A DNA stretch of 64,000 nucleotides, from the NCBI RefSeq assembly GCF_028389875.1, contig NC_084667.1, positions 56,894,570 to 56,958,569 of the forward strand, given 5' to 3'. The notes below the pieces were generated by a model. That model saw nothing but the letters and a program-made list of their open reading frames with translations. It did no database searches and was not told where the DNA came from. This DNA is from Rhea pennata. Its lineage: Eukaryota > Chordata > Aves > Rheiformes > Rheidae. Positions 49,758 to 62,400 of the stretch are shown here, one piece after another. Within the stretch, counting starts at the first letter, position 1. Each line of letters begins with the position of its first letter. The position numbers were made by a program, and so were the translations under genes.

Positions 49758-49883
49758 GGCCCGACGGGGACCACGGCGGCGAGGGCGCCGCGGGGCGCGG
49801 GGCGGGGCGGCGCGGGGGGCGGCGCGGCCCCGCCGCGCGTGGGAGCGGAGTGGGGCGGCGGCAGCGCGGCGCTTTGTCCTGCC

Positions 49884-49927
<44 letters not shown>
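49884..49927. repeat. Alternating purine-pyrimidine tract, (CA)n with CGCGCG core
   Basis: 44 bases of uninterrupted pyrimidine-purine alternation: CACACGCGCGCACAC followed by more CA units (about 17 CA in total from 49,894). Such tracts are well-known Z-DNA formers. It lies about 40-85 bp before the first upstream ATG of EVL. Confidence 0.88.
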
Positions 49928-49930
<3 letters not shown>

Positions 49931-49968
49931 TCGCACACGCACACGCAGCCGGGCGAGGAGCCGGCAAC

Positions 49969-50019
49969 ATGGCCGGGCCGGCCGAGGGGCTGCCGGCCGC
50001 CGCCCCGCTGCCCGGCTAG
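49969..50019 (+). other. EVL: Upstream ORF 1 in presumed EVL 5' leader (16 codons)
   Basis: ATG in a good Kozak context (AACATGG: A at -3, G at +4), reading MAGPAEGLPAAAPLPG then TAG. Its ATG is in frame with the EVL start 237 bases downstream, but the TAG separates them. It matters only if transcription starts upstream of it. Confidence 0.5.
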
Positions 50020-50057
50020 CGCCGCGGGGCCCCGGCGCTGCCAGCGGGGGCGGCGCC

Positions 50058-50140
50058 GCCGCCGCGGACCCCCCTCCCCGCCGCCGCGGACCCCCCTCCC
50101 CGCCGCCGCGGACCCCCTCCCCGCCGCCGCCGCCGCCGCC
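50058..50140. repeat. EVL: 22-bp GC-rich minisatellite (3 units) plus (GCC)6
   Basis: Units at 50,058-50,079, 50,080-50,101 and 50,102-50,122, each GCCGCCGCGGAC followed by a C-run, T and CCCC. The third unit lacks one C. Six GCC triplets follow directly (50,123-50,140). All lie in the presumed 5' leader of EVL. Confidence 0.9.
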
Positions 50141-50141
50141 C

Positions 50142-50177
50142 ATGCCGCGCCGGGCCCGCGCCGCGCTCAGCCCCTGA
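50142..50177 (+). other. EVL: Upstream ORF 2 in presumed EVL 5' leader (11 codons)
   Basis: ATG directly after the GCC repeat, reading MPRRARAALSP then TGA, with the stop 28 bases before the EVL start codon. It is not in frame with EVL. Confidence 0.55.
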
Positions 50178-50205
50178 GCGCCGCGGCGCCGCGCCCGCAG
50201 GGAAG

Positions 50206-50210
50206 ATGAG
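50206..50210 (+). CDS. EVL: EVL exon 1, coding part (Met and two bases of Ser)
   Basis: The exon ends GGAAGATGAG|GTGAGT: a start codon (GAAG before ATG, A at +4), AG as the first two bases of a Ser codon, and a strong donor. EVL in vertebrates starts MSEQSICQARASVMVYDD, with its first intron inside codon 2, so ATGAG fits exactly. EVL is an Ena/VASP protein: an N-terminal EVH1 domain binds FPPPP ligands, and the EVH2 region binds actin and tetramerises; it promotes actin filament elongation at focal adhesions and the leading edge. The rest of the gene is beyond the window. Support also comes from the CpG island and from EML1-EVL synteny. ENAH has a similar first exon, but its neighbourhood is different. 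Confidence 0.82.
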
Positions 50211-53200
50211 GTGAGTGCGGGCGGGACGCGCAGCGCCGAGCACCGCGCCGAGCACCGCGCCGGCCGCCCCCTCCCTCCGTCCCTCCCTCCGCCCGCCCGC
50301 CCTCAGCCGCGGCCGCCGCGCCGGTTGCGCCCCCGGAGCCGCGTCGGGAGCGCGCTGGCGGGGGTCGCGGCCGCCCGTGGGGGTGGGGATTTCCTGCGCG
50401 GGCGGAGGGAGGGGAGAGGTTGAGCAGTGCCGCGCTGCCGGCTCCTCCAGCGGATGGATAATGCTAGTGGGTGGTGACATTTTTGGCGTGTTTGACTGTC
50501 AGTGCTTAAATCCGTATGACAGATTATCCCGGGGGTTACAGAGGGCTGGAAGCGCTGTGAAAATAGCGCGGCGATGTAAAGCCCGGGCTCGCTGTTACCG
50601 GCGCGGTGCCGCGGGGCGCGGAGGCTGCGCCAGGTGCGCTCGGCTCGCCGCCTCGGCCGCGGCTCGCCGCGCTGCGGGCCGCGGGAGAGGAGCGCGGAGG
50701 GAGCAGGGAGGCTCTGCCTCGGCGCCTCCGAGCCCCGGCTCGCTCGTCTCTCGCGGGGCGCGCAGACCTGTAGTTTTCTCGAGGACGGTTCGGCTACTGC
50801 GAGTATGAAGAGCGAAAACCCCCACGGTTTTCTACAGCCAGATAAGTGCCTGGTGGAAGGAAGATGTTTTTAGTTCCTACTCTTCCAAGCAAAACCTCTT
50901 TCCTCATTAATTCAAGATTTCAGCTGAGCTGAGATTCCTCAGAGTAACTCAGCTTCTGATTCATCTTTTCATGCTAGTGATTCTTTCCACTTAATAATTA
51001 TCTCTAGAAGGCACTTTGGGAAACCTCAAAAGTGGAAATAATTTAAAGCCAAATACCTTTCCGTTGTGCGTATTCTATGAATGGCAGGCTTTGCGTTACT
51101 CCTAGGAAGTATAGAGGGTTTCCAAAAACCTTTGCATGTATCTGCAGTTGCACTTGCCCCTAACACTGTCACATGTGCCTGGGGTTTGGAGGTGCATTGA
51201 TTTTTAGCATGAATTTCCTTACTTGCTTAAAATCCTGTTATGGGGGGAGGCCAAAAGCACAGAAGCCTGCAGAGTGCCGTGGGACTGGTGTCCTACCCTT
51301 CTGGTACCTACACAAAAAAGTATCTTCATCTCTCTCGCCCGGCCTGATAATGATGTTGCTCAGAGCACCCCAAAGAGATCAGCCGTCAGACAAACAGACG
51401 TAGTGATATTTTCCCTTGCTGCCTCCTTTTGGGTTAATAGCCCAGTCGATAGAGCCAGTCACCCATGAGGTAGGAAAGCTGACTTTCTGTCTGCCAGCGG
51501 TGGCTCCTAACCACATCTTTCACGCCCGGGGAGGCACCACTGGCCTGGCTGGAAGGTTGGAAGAGTTTTGAGTTTCTCTCGCTGCAGGTACTCTGCTTTG
51601 CATTAGCCTCTTCTGGAGGTGTTTGTGGTTTGGTTGGAAAAGGCAGCAGAAATGAGAGAGACTGAGAAAGAGAGACGGTGGATCAGGATGCTTTCACCAT
51701 CGTGCACCCAGAATAATCCCAGTCACGAGGGTTTGGGTGCCCTCCTGCCCGCAGGAGCAATAGGGCATTTTGGAAAGAAAAGCCTTTGAGGCCTTTTCTT
51801 TCTCCAGGAGGGACTTCTGGACTGCCCAGTTTCCTTGCTTTATGACTGGGGTGGACCCAGAGCTGCTAGGTTCTGGCTGCGCCCGGGCTAGCTAAGAAAG
51901 CAGGCAGCTGAAGTTAGGCTCTGGGTGCTGCAGAGATCTGCTTGGTGTATCTGCTCTGGGGTGTTTTTTCATTTGACAATCAGCATCTGCAATTATAGTA
52001 TATTTTAGATGGCCTGTTTTTGTATTTATTGCTTTTGTATATTAAGGTGCATGCTTGTTTTGTCTTTTTAAATGCATAAATGAGTTTCTATTTTTAGAAT
52101 TGATTTTTCTTCTCCTTACTGTAAAAGGAGGGAAATTCATTACTGTATACTGTAGTACACTTCAGTAAACATATATTTACAAAGCACCTAAAACCTATTT
52201 CAGTAATAATTCTTGTGTAATAAATATTGGTTATGTAATTCCAGAAGACCCTGGCAGGCTGTGCAATCACTTAATAAAACCTTAAAACATCTGCTTAGCT
52301 ATATATATTTTATTTATACTGCTTTTTGTGGTGAATGGATTACAGTGCTATTCTTTGCATAATTGCTGTTACGTGATGCTTAAAAGTAAAAATTCCTATT
52401 ATACTTTGATAATTTCTTTATGTCCTTGCTGCAAAAATATAAAATGTGTAGTGTGGGTGTACCACAGGTCTTAGTAACAAAACAGATTATAATAGATGTT
52501 CGGTCTCAAAAGTGGATTGAGATTCCTGGGTAGAAAATGTTACTGCAGAGGTGTTATTACTTCTAGTGTGCAAAAATAGTGCTGTAGTACAATAAATATT
52601 GAGGGTATTCTACAGTAGCTATTTATTCTTGTGAGAAACAATTCACTGATATTTGAGAAAATATCTGTGACTATTACTGTAGATGACAATTAAGATTTTT
52701 AAATTCTGTCGATATTGGTATAACCTCCTTGCATTTGTTAGTCATAAATGCAGTTCGTGGCATCTGAGTGATCTCTGCTATAAAAATAAGAACAAGGTAT
52801 GGCGTTTGTCGGTTCACCCCTGAAAAGTCCTCGCTGTCTCTCTGACAGTCAGAGTCAGTGTCTTCCGTAGCCAACTTGAATTCACCGTGCGCGTGGTGGT
52901 GCGGGGGCTTGGCGGGGAAGCCTCCCACCTTGGCAACTCGTGGGGCTTCTGTTTTTGTTTTTTGTTTTTCTCCTAAACAAAATGCACAGTAAATATTTGG
53001 AGGTGGAACCAGCCTCAAAAGGAGAGCCTTCAGACTGAATCTGTTACTCTCCACTTACGCACGCTCTTCTTTAGGAAGCACCTAAGTTAATGGGCTCAGT
53101 ACAGGAGTTACTGGAGGAAACGATGTAATAGTGATTAGTGATGGAATAGTGATCAACCATTAATCATCCTTATCACCTTAACCTTGGTTGAGTTTTCTAG

Positions 53201-54473
53201 CTTTCTCTTCTGAAGTCAACCTTTTTGTGCTGAAATTTCTGCATAGCTGCCAGTCCAAAATGCTAAAAAGATGTTGTATTTGTTCCTAATTTAAAGGGAC
53301 AAAGCAAGTCCAGAACTGAGCAGTCACAGTACAAACACGTTACAATAACAGAAAGAGCGTACATCACTTGCTTCTTAAAACTTTTGATTTTGGACCTAAA
53401 CAAGCAAAGTCTTTACATTTGTTCCAGTAAACACAATGTATATGAAGTGTTTCATTTTTCTGCCGCATTTTCTACTCGTTCGTGAGATAACTCAAGAGTT
53501 TTGTCACCACTTCTGGCTTACAAAAAGGATGAGGGGAGCTGTACGCATGCAGCATTATTTTATGCTTTCTTTTCCATCTTTGCTGTGAGTTTCTTTCTGT
53601 TTACCTCTACAGAAAGTTGGGTATAATTGGAGAGAGCTCATGTTGTTTTCGTATATAATGTCAGCGGAGGAGGTCCCAGCCTCCTTGGGCAGCGGCCTGT
53701 GTCGCCCCGTGCATCCACCAGCTCCTGCCATGGTTTCCAGCTCGTGGGCTAGAGGAGAGCATCCCTCCCCTGAGGCGGATAACTAAATCAGGTGCTATAG
53801 AGAGAAAGTTTCTTTTCTTGTTACTCAGAATTTGATTTCTGAGCTGGAGCAGCATGTTTGTAACCTGGCTGTTTTTAATTTATTCTGTGAAGTTTTTTGA
53901 GGAGTGCGGCACTGTCGGTGTAGCTGTGCGAGCAAACACTCTGCCCAGTGGCTGCCGAGGTTACATCAGCAAAATCCCACGTGTAGGTACTGCTTGACAT
54001 TTAAAAAATTATATTACTTTTTCCTATCCAGAATAAAGCATTTTTGCTTTCATAAACTGTGGACATCTTGTCCACTCCTGCTTTTTGGGAATCTTTTTCT
54101 TGTTTTCCTGTTGTAATGGCATAGCGGAGGCTGAGCCTGGTCTTCCGAGTGAGGGTGCGCGTGTCCGTTCAGCTTGGCGCTGTGACTGCGCTGCGGGGGG
54201 TTATCACTTCTGTCCTTTTTCAGATCATTCAGGCCGTGCTGAGTGACAGCGTGCTGAGGTGGAACAGCTCCTGAGGGAAGTGCGCCGTGGTCGCAGGTGT
54301 CCGCGTGTCCTTTCGTCGTACTCGCTGGTCCTCAGCTAGGTGGTTCCTTGTGGCAGAGCAGTTTAACCGCCTCTTGCAAGAAATTGTCAGTCTTTCTGAA
54401 AGCAGAAATGCATTTTAAGCTCAAATAACTTCTAAAATCCTGAAGGGTAGTGATTTTGTGATTTCTTTCTTTC

Positions 54474-54482
<9 letters not shown>

Positions 54483-54513
<31 letters not shown>

Positions 54514-54524
54514 GGGGGGGGGGG
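54483..54524. repeat. T30 run joined to G12 run
   Basis: About 30 T's directly followed by 12 G's. It is in EVL intron 1, and no transposon is recognised next to it. Run lengths in such sequence are often uncertain. Confidence 0.85.
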
Positions 54525-55020
54525 AAGGGGATGTCCTTTGTAGTTTCTGCCCATTCTGGGCACTGTGTAAGATGTTCAGTATTGAGTCTCCTCTGCTTTG
54601 GTTCTAGGTTCAGTGATTGAAAGCATTTCTAAAGCTGCTGCCAAATTAAAATGAATCCTCACTAACATTCTTTCCCAATAATTACAGAATTAAAATAAAA
54701 TAAATGGAATAATCTGTAGTTTTTTTTTTTTTGTATCCAAGAAGTTCACTGTAGACATTTCATGCTTTTTGCTGAATCTGCAACAGAATCTTAATATTTT
54801 CTCCACTTCCTATTTACTTTTTTTCGCTTGTTTTTAGTTTTAGATCACATCCCAGTACAGTGCTGTGTTTCGTTGCACTGGATAGGCGGTAAAAGCTCTA
54901 TGCTCCATTATATGTTGGTATTGTTCCCACAAGAGGATGGGGAATTTCAGGATATGTTCTCTGTTTTTTTTGCAGTCATCCCAGGAAGCTTGTCATCCCT
55001 AATGTAATGCTCCCTCATTT

Positions 55021-55053
<33 letters not shown>

Positions 55054-55055
55054 AT

Positions 55056-55091
<36 letters not shown>

Positions 55092-55110
55092 CACATATAC
55101 ACACACATTT
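55021..55110. repeat. Compound TA/TG/CA/TA microsatellite, self-complementary
   Basis: (TA)11, then (TG)5, TATA, (CA)11 and (TA)6, then CACATATACACACACA. The order makes the left half complementary to the right half, so it can extrude as a hairpin. The 105-codon open frame starting here is a product of the repeat. Confidence 0.88.
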
Positions 55111-56051
55111 CTTCTGAATTCTCACTGCTGCTCCTGTCGGCTGTGCCAAGTTAGCTGTTGGTGGTTTGATAGGGCAAACCATATCATGAAGTCCTTATAC
55201 ATAAAGACAAAAGAAGAAAAAAATCTCATCTGCCATCACCAAAGGGCGTACATAAGGTATGAACAAGTTGGAGGCAGGAAGATACGGGCAGTTTTCCATG
55301 GCAACATCAGAAGTGCTCATGGAGCCACTTCTCCAGGGAGTGTTATTACTGCAAATTAAAATGATTTTTATTTTTTATTTTTTAACTGATCTGCTAGTCC
55401 TGCTGTTCCTCCTGTCCATCACGAACCCTTCTACCTGGGCTCTGCAGCTCTTGACTGACAAACCACCTAGCTGGTAGTATGGGTGAACGTTTCCTAAGTA
55501 CTAACCTTGTGCCCGATGCGAACAAAGTGTTCTCCCGCTGCACTCGTGGTCCTTTCTCCAGCTGTGCGCGTGGTCCTTTCTCTCTTGAGGCTTTGAACGC
55601 AGCTCTTGTTCAGGTTAGTAATTCGTTCCTCAGGCAGTAGGTGTCATTCCTGCAACTTGAGATCTCGTAGTTTTCTTCTGTCTTTCTTCAGTTTCACGTA
55701 GGTGTCAAGAAGGATAGACATTTTTCTGTGATTTACTGACAAAAAAAAACCTGTGTCGAGCAGCTCCGCTTATTGTAGCGCATGTCACGAGATGCCCTGC
55801 GTGGGTGCAGGCGGACCCGCGAGCAGGGCGAAGGTGGTGGCCTGGGTCCAGCTTTACGGTGAGGCTATTCAGCAGTGACGAGCACTTGGGTCTGGTCGTT
55901 AGCTCCATGGTGCAGATACACGGTGTTTCATAGGCTGGTCTGCAGCTGTTAAATCTCTTATTCTTTTTGGCTTCATTTCTTTATCCGCTGGAGGATACCA
56001 ATACTTACCTGAGGGAGAATTAAGAAGGGTAAGTGGCTAGGTCTCAGTCTA

Positions 56052-56109
56052 GCACAGGATTTAAAAATATGTTTAAGCTTGCACAGGATTTAAAAATATG
56101 TTTAAGCTT
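56052..56109. repeat. Perfect tandem duplication, 29-bp unit x2
   Basis: The unit starts GCACAGGATTTAAAAATATG and ends TTTAAGCTT. The copies at 56,052-56,080 and 56,081-56,109 are identical, which suggests a recent duplication by slippage. Confidence 0.95.
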
Positions 56110-56451
56110 GGTCCTGTTTAAGTCCCTGCTTTACTAGAATGGAGACCCCTGTTCAAAAAAACATTTTTTTTTGAAGATGAAGGTTATTTATGCTGCGTGC
56201 TAAGCACTATTATAATATCTGTTGTGTTCTCCATGCTTCTCACTTTTCCTTTTTTCCCTTTCCCATCATTCTTTTCTTCTTGGTCAGAGCATGCAGCACT
56301 CCCTCCCTGTGCTTCGTTTCTTTATCCCTTGCCATGCATCTCTCGGTAAGCCGCTCCCTCTGTAATGAGGAGATCTAGAAAATGCACTGAAATGGTATTA
56401 GCAAGAAGTAGGTCCATGGTCACCGTAATCCCTTTAATTGCATGTTGTATC

Positions 56452-56469
56452 TTTTTTTTTTTTTTTTTT
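56452..56469. repeat. T18 homopolymer
   Basis: Eighteen T's in EVL intron 1. No associated element recognised. Confidence 0.85.
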
Positions 56470-59400
56470 CCTTGTAGCTTGTGTCAGATCGGGATGTTGG
56501 CTGTAATAATGTTCCCTGTGTGTGCTTGCGTGTGTTCCTCGTGCAGCAGCTGGAAACATTAAACAAAAATGGGACTGTTGAAAGCTGATAGATAGGTAAA
56601 ATCAGTAAATAAAAGTGAAAAAGCTGTAACTGCAAATAAGTCTTTTCTGTTACCACGGATTTTGTATGAGTAGGGTTGTGACTACAGCACTGAGTAGACC
56701 AGTGTCACTCAGCTTTTGGGTTGTGGTCCATAGGACATCAAAAGATAGGTCAAAAATGCCTGCAAAATGTTTATAATCAGAAACAAAAAGGTTGCGATCA
56801 TCCATACATGCACGTATTTTCATGCAGTTGGTATGTCACCACGCCTATTAACTCTTTGCTGTTGTTTTTAGCTAGTTAAAATGTTTTTAATACTAAAATC
56901 ATTCATATTATACAATTCTATTTTGTCCATCCTCCTTATTCCCTCCTGCCAAAGAGTACTGTGATATGACATAATCCGTAAATTTTTTTTGAAAAGGATT
57001 TGTGGTTTAAAAGAGAGAAATACTGGACTAGCATATTTTGACAGAATGGGGTAACTTTAATATTCTGAATTTGTCGTGTATTAGTGTGGAGTGTTGCAAT
57101 GCATTTACATGCTAATCTTGCCATTAAATAACTAAATAAATCATCTAGGTGGATCTAAGTCAATCTTCGATCCCACAGCTGTTTTAAGAAATAAGGGTTT
57201 GAGTCCTCAAAATAAAACTGCCTTGCTGTTCACAGGCAGTTAATTTCTTTGACCCAATCAGATAAATAAAATGGAACATGGAGTTATATATTTATTTTAC
57301 CTGTAGATTTAATAAAAAGTTCTTTATCTTTCCTTGTTTGTTTATTTTGTCTGGTATTAAAAACCATCTGTGAATGAATGGATTGAAGGTCTATGTTGTT
57401 TAATTTAGCTTCAGTAAGTCCAGTATTTTCCATGAGAGGAGTTAACTGAAGTGCTGTTTTGTCAGCTGCTGCCAAAGTAATCAGTAATTTGTAATACACA
57501 GTGTTACACCTCCACCCGTAACCTGGCATTACCATAGATATTCTCTCTTCAGTGTAGAGCGGCTATTGTGAAAGAATAATATCAGCCAGGGAACTTGCTA
57601 TTTTTCGCGTGATGGGTTTTCCGTTTATGGGGTAAGTGGAGGAAATGAGGAGAGTACAGTGTGGAGCTCAGTGGATCTGATTGTATCTGTTTGTGGACAC
57701 AAGGGTATCAAACATACTAAATTTCACTTTTCTTGCAAGTGTCACTGTTTTAACTCAAAACTTTTGTTGGCAAAGAGCTGCAGGGCTGTGATAATGCAGG
57801 TGTCATGTCAGATGTGGACTCTGCCTTTGGTAAAGCGGTCGAGTCTCAGTGAATTCAGGGGGGATTAAGGCAGTAAAATGAAGTCAGTTGTGCATGTATT
57901 GAGCTGAGAAGCCAAATGAAGGAGCTTTTTGGAGCCTGACCTGTTGACTCTTGGCATTGTATTTATCAGATTTAACTGCTGTTATTATCTTTGTCAGACA
58001 CTGGTTTGCGGTCTGTGAAACATGAACAACTGTGACCATGATTTCTGTGATGGATGGTGATTCCCTAAGGCTTTCTAAGTCATCACATACCCAGAGCTGG
58101 TCCAAAACGATGCCTTGCTCTACCTGCAAGTCAACCTGGAGACAGCCATTCCTCTCCATCCTCAAGGATTTCAGCTGTCCTGGCCATGTCTAGTATTGGA
58201 GACAGGAGAAAAGCTGGCCAATTCTGTGGCATTAAGATCTTAGTCCTGAAAAGACCAGTACACATTCTTGACCTTATTATTGTGGACAACAGGACGCTAT
58301 CCTTGGTGTTTGTGAACCTAGTGACTGTTGTGATAAGTCTACTGACTGTAATAAATTTAAGTATGTGTACAAGTCTTGACAGAATTGGGGTCTCATAGAG
58401 CACTGAAGTCTGGCATTTTCATTTGAGGCCACAGCTCAGTGGAGGATGTCTTATAGCTTTGGGGTAGGAAGTCAAAAGCTACCCTATTCCCTTCTTGTGT
58501 GTGGAAGTCCTGACTTCTAACATGCAGAGGTAGGAACATAAACATCTCTTGCTTAAAATATTTCTCCCCAAATGAGCAATTGTTTTGCCTGAAGACTCTA
58601 CAATAAATCAAAAACAACATCTGCCTCTCTTCTTGTCCAGTCCACTCTGGTTCTGGGTGTTATCTGCTATCATACTACTGAACTTCTTTACATTTAAGTG
58701 TGGATTGCAACTTCAAATTAAAACAGAGATGTGAGAGTGGGCTGCAGAGCACAAAACTGAGAAAAGAAAGTAGGGAGGGGGCTAAAACAGAGGAGAGGGG
58801 AATAGGGGAATAATGACCCAATACTTCACTTACTGGGGTTTCCTGCCTGGTATAAGACGTAAAATATAACCTTGACTTTTAATTGGTTACCTTTAAAAAT
58901 TGCACAGGCTCTGGGGAGGAAAGAGAAAAGAAAGGGGAGTAGGGGAGGTCCAATGATTTGTCACAGGGGAAGGCCTCAGTTTTGCATGGTGGCACCTCAG
59001 GAGGTGTCAGATGAGGATGGAAAGAGGCAGCAGTGGCAACAGGAGGTGTGTGGTCCAGGAGCAGGGTTAAAGAGAAGTGGCGCTTGTGGCCGGGGAAGCT
59101 GTGCCAGGGATAGAGGTGAGGCTGTGGTGGCCCCAGGAATGGACGGTCCCTTGGTGGGCAGCCTGCTGAGGCCTGATGGTCAGCGGCTAGATGCCTCTCT
59201 GTCTGTTTTGTCCTGAACAAAAACACTGCTGGAACCATCTGCCTGTGACTCTGCTGGATCTCAGAAAACCTAAAGCAAGGTACTACTTTAAAATTTCATG
59301 GTGAGAAATGTGAGAGCGTTGCAGAAGTAGCACAGGGGAGACTGAGCCAGGCACCAAACTAGGGAAGAGGGGAACAAGTTTGTGAGATAATTTTCCTGTT

Positions 59401-62400
59401 CCTGAGTCCTTTTTCCTTACTAAGGGATGCTTTCTATAGCCTCTTATTTTTGATACTGGTCTCTAGTCTTTGATCTCTTTGCTCTTTGGGTCTGAGTCTG
59501 TTACTGCAGGCTTGGTTGTAGCTAGCGCTAGCTGTCAGCTGTTGCTGCCATTGCAGTCTATTCGTCGTTGTTCTGCTTTGGAGGTTTGGACACCTTTTGT
59601 GACCCTTAAAGATGGTAGTCCTAAGTGGACACCGCAAAACAACGGAAACAGCTAATGGTTCCCTTAGCAAACATTTAGTATTATGTTTACATATTAGAGG
59701 CTATCATTAAGCCTGATCTTGCTGAAGTCCTTGTCTTCTTTTTGGTACAGTAGGATTATAATCTAATACTAGTTTCTAACTGTGATTCTCCCAACACATG
59801 TGTCTGTGATAGGTGTGAATTACAGTTCAGCCTTGCAGATGATACCTGAATTGTAGAGAATATTAGATGACTAGTGCCCTAAATATGACAGAGTACATTT
59901 ATCTACACATCTGTGCATACAGAAAAATTTCTTCCATGGGTGAAAACTTAGACCCGTATCAGAAGAGAGAGTTTAGTGAAAGACTCAGTGCTGGCTCTGC
60001 AAGGCTTAGATCAAGGTAATCAACATTAGAATAAGACCTTAGTACTGTGAACTGATATGACAAGTTGCTTTAACATCTGTGTGAAGATGTTGCCTTTTAT
60101 AAATTTTATTATTCTCTTATAAAGAACAGCTTTGACAACTGCTATATTTTTCTAATAGTATGAAACACTTAAATATTTTGATGACCTGCTCTTTAAAAAA
60201 ATAACCATATCAAATGCCTCAGCTTCCTTGAGGATTGTCTCATTTTCCTTCAGGACATGCATTTGTAACAAGCCACTAAAATCTGTTCAGATATTGCAAA
60301 TGTAGGAGGACTGAGAGGTGAAGACTTGCAGAGTCTGATTCTCTCACTCTGGTTCCTGGATTCCAGATGGATATTAGCAAAGATAAAAAGACAGGAAAGC
60401 ATTCACAGCAAGGGAACGTGAGGTCCTTCTAGCATGTCCTCAACATGATATGCAGCCTCTGGTACCCTGTTCCTGGGGAATTAATTCACTGATACTTCAA
60501 AGCTATTGAATTTTGTGGGAGTTTTCCAGCATCTCTTCTGTTCTCTGCTCTCTCTATTCTGGAGTGGTCTGCATAAGGGTGTGAAGGAAAATGAATCCAA
60601 ATAATCTAAAATATGAATGAAAAGTGAATTAGGTAAACTAAATTAAGCCATTGTATACATTCGCTAATTTGGTGTTCAAGTGACCTTAATTTGATTGAAC
60701 TTAATTCACATTAAAGTAAATTATGCTAAATATGAAATAGGGTTGATTTAATTAATAATTAGAGTGTCTGCAGGGATCTAATGAGGTTTGATTCATTGTA
60801 GAAATGTTAATTCAGATTACCTTTCTAAAGTTTCCATGTCTAGATAAACCCTACAGGGTGGCTGATGAGTTATGCCTAATCTGCTGTATTTGTGGGTTGA
60901 CCCTCTCTGGCTCTAGAAGGACACTCCTACCCTTTCCTTTGTGCAGGACTTCACGGACATTTGGCTTGGAAATGTCGTGTTGATTTGTTAATCCAACCGG
61001 AGAAAACCTGACAGTTATCTATTGGATTAGCCAACTTTTGACCTGGCTTGTGGCCGCGTGGTGCTTCACAGGGTAGAGGACGGAGTGTGAATGTGCGATG
61101 AAGGTGGAGCAGCAGCTTCCGGCCGTGCCGGACTCAGGGCTGGAGGGGCAGAGCTCTGTGCTGGCAGGAGGGGAATATTGGTTCCTTGGGCTGCAGCCCT
61201 TTCTGAAGCAACGTGGCCTGACCAGAAGCCTGATAGTCAGCATGCCAGCCCTGGTGGCTCTCTCGCTTTGCCTGCTGCCTCAGGTCAGCTCTTTCTACAG
61301 GAGACGCCCTGGTTCGGGCACTATTTATAAGTTGGAATTTCACTCCTCATCATGTTATGTAACACTTGAACTAGATGAAGTCACGAGGCTTGGTGGAGTT
61401 GCTTAAAATCAGACTCAATCAAGTTTGATTTGCTCAACACATAGGTGCAACTATCATGTATCACTAGGCTCTGGCTTACCCTGTTCTCCGTCAGCTTTTT
61501 CCCTCTTCCTTGTGCTCATCTGTACCGGACTACAACCAGTAGCTTGTGCTTTTAGTATAAACACAAGCTCTATTGACCCACTTTCTTGTAGCTTTTCTTC
61601 CTTTTATGTCTGTGGCTTTTAGGTTTTGGCCTTATGATTATTGCTGGAATGGACACATAATTGCAAAGATAGGACATCGGGAATAGCTGAGACCTAGGTG
61701 TGTATATATATGTATATATATACATATATATGTATGTTTTCCCCTAAGGAAGAATTTTGTTTGCAAGTGATTGGGGTTTTATCCAAAAACTTTATCCTGC
61801 TCTTGTAGTGGTGTACTTCAGGAGTAAAGTAGGAGAACTGATTATTATCAACAGTCAAAATGAAACTATTGGAATGGCTTATAAATATGAACTAGTTATA
61901 GTGAAGTTAGTTGAATTCCATAGCTTTTTGTTTTTCTCTGAAGAGGAATAAACTGCTGTTTGAAATATGGAGAAATGACCTGAAATCTGACCTGAACTTT
62001 AACATGAACATTATATTTGATGCTAGAGTCTTTGGACCTTGGGAGACTGGAAGAGAGATGATTATGTGCTTCAAAACTCTCTTGAAATCTATTCCCAGAG
62101 TACTAGGAACTGGTGGTTCTCCCTGTTAGTATCTGCACTTTCAGCTTGCACAGGCAGTGGTTCAAAACAGTGCCCAAGGGATGCTGTCAAACTCAAAGTT
62201 TCTTGGGGTTTCATTCTGTCTTGAAACTAGTCTTTGAGCTTTGAAACCACAGAGTTGTGCCCATCGCACCTTGTTTTAATATCGGCATGTTCAGACGCTT
62301 ACAAACAATATGCTTCTTCATGAGGCGATAAAAATCAGTGAGGCTTTGAAAAGACATGCTCTTTAAAGTCATGGCCTTATTTGGGAAGTTGCTAGAAGCT

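Larger units (their letters stand above)
49490..50790 (+). promoter_or_regulatory. EVL: EVL CpG island promoter
   Basis: About 1.3 kb of very GC-rich, CpG-dense sequence around EVL exon 1. It has overlapping GC boxes (GGGGCGGGGCGG near 49,798-49,810 and TGGGGCGG near 49,670 and 49,851). No TATA box is convincing, as is usual for a broad housekeeping-type promoter. The many long open frames on both strands here (up to 237 codons) come from the lack of AT-rich stop codons. The transcription start cannot be placed exactly from sequence. Confidence 0.85.

Noticed and set aside
49332..50480. Open frames of 116-237 codons on both strands in the EVL CpG island
   Set aside because: Pro/Arg/Ala/Gly-rich translations of simple repeats including the CA tract and C20 run. 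Only ATGAG at 50,206 fits a known protein start.
55298..55318. ATGGCAACATCAGAA, resembling the alternative EVL start MATSE
   Set aside because: There is no GT donor at the position needed to join to EQSICQ, and the following codons do not match EVL. It is a chance similarity.
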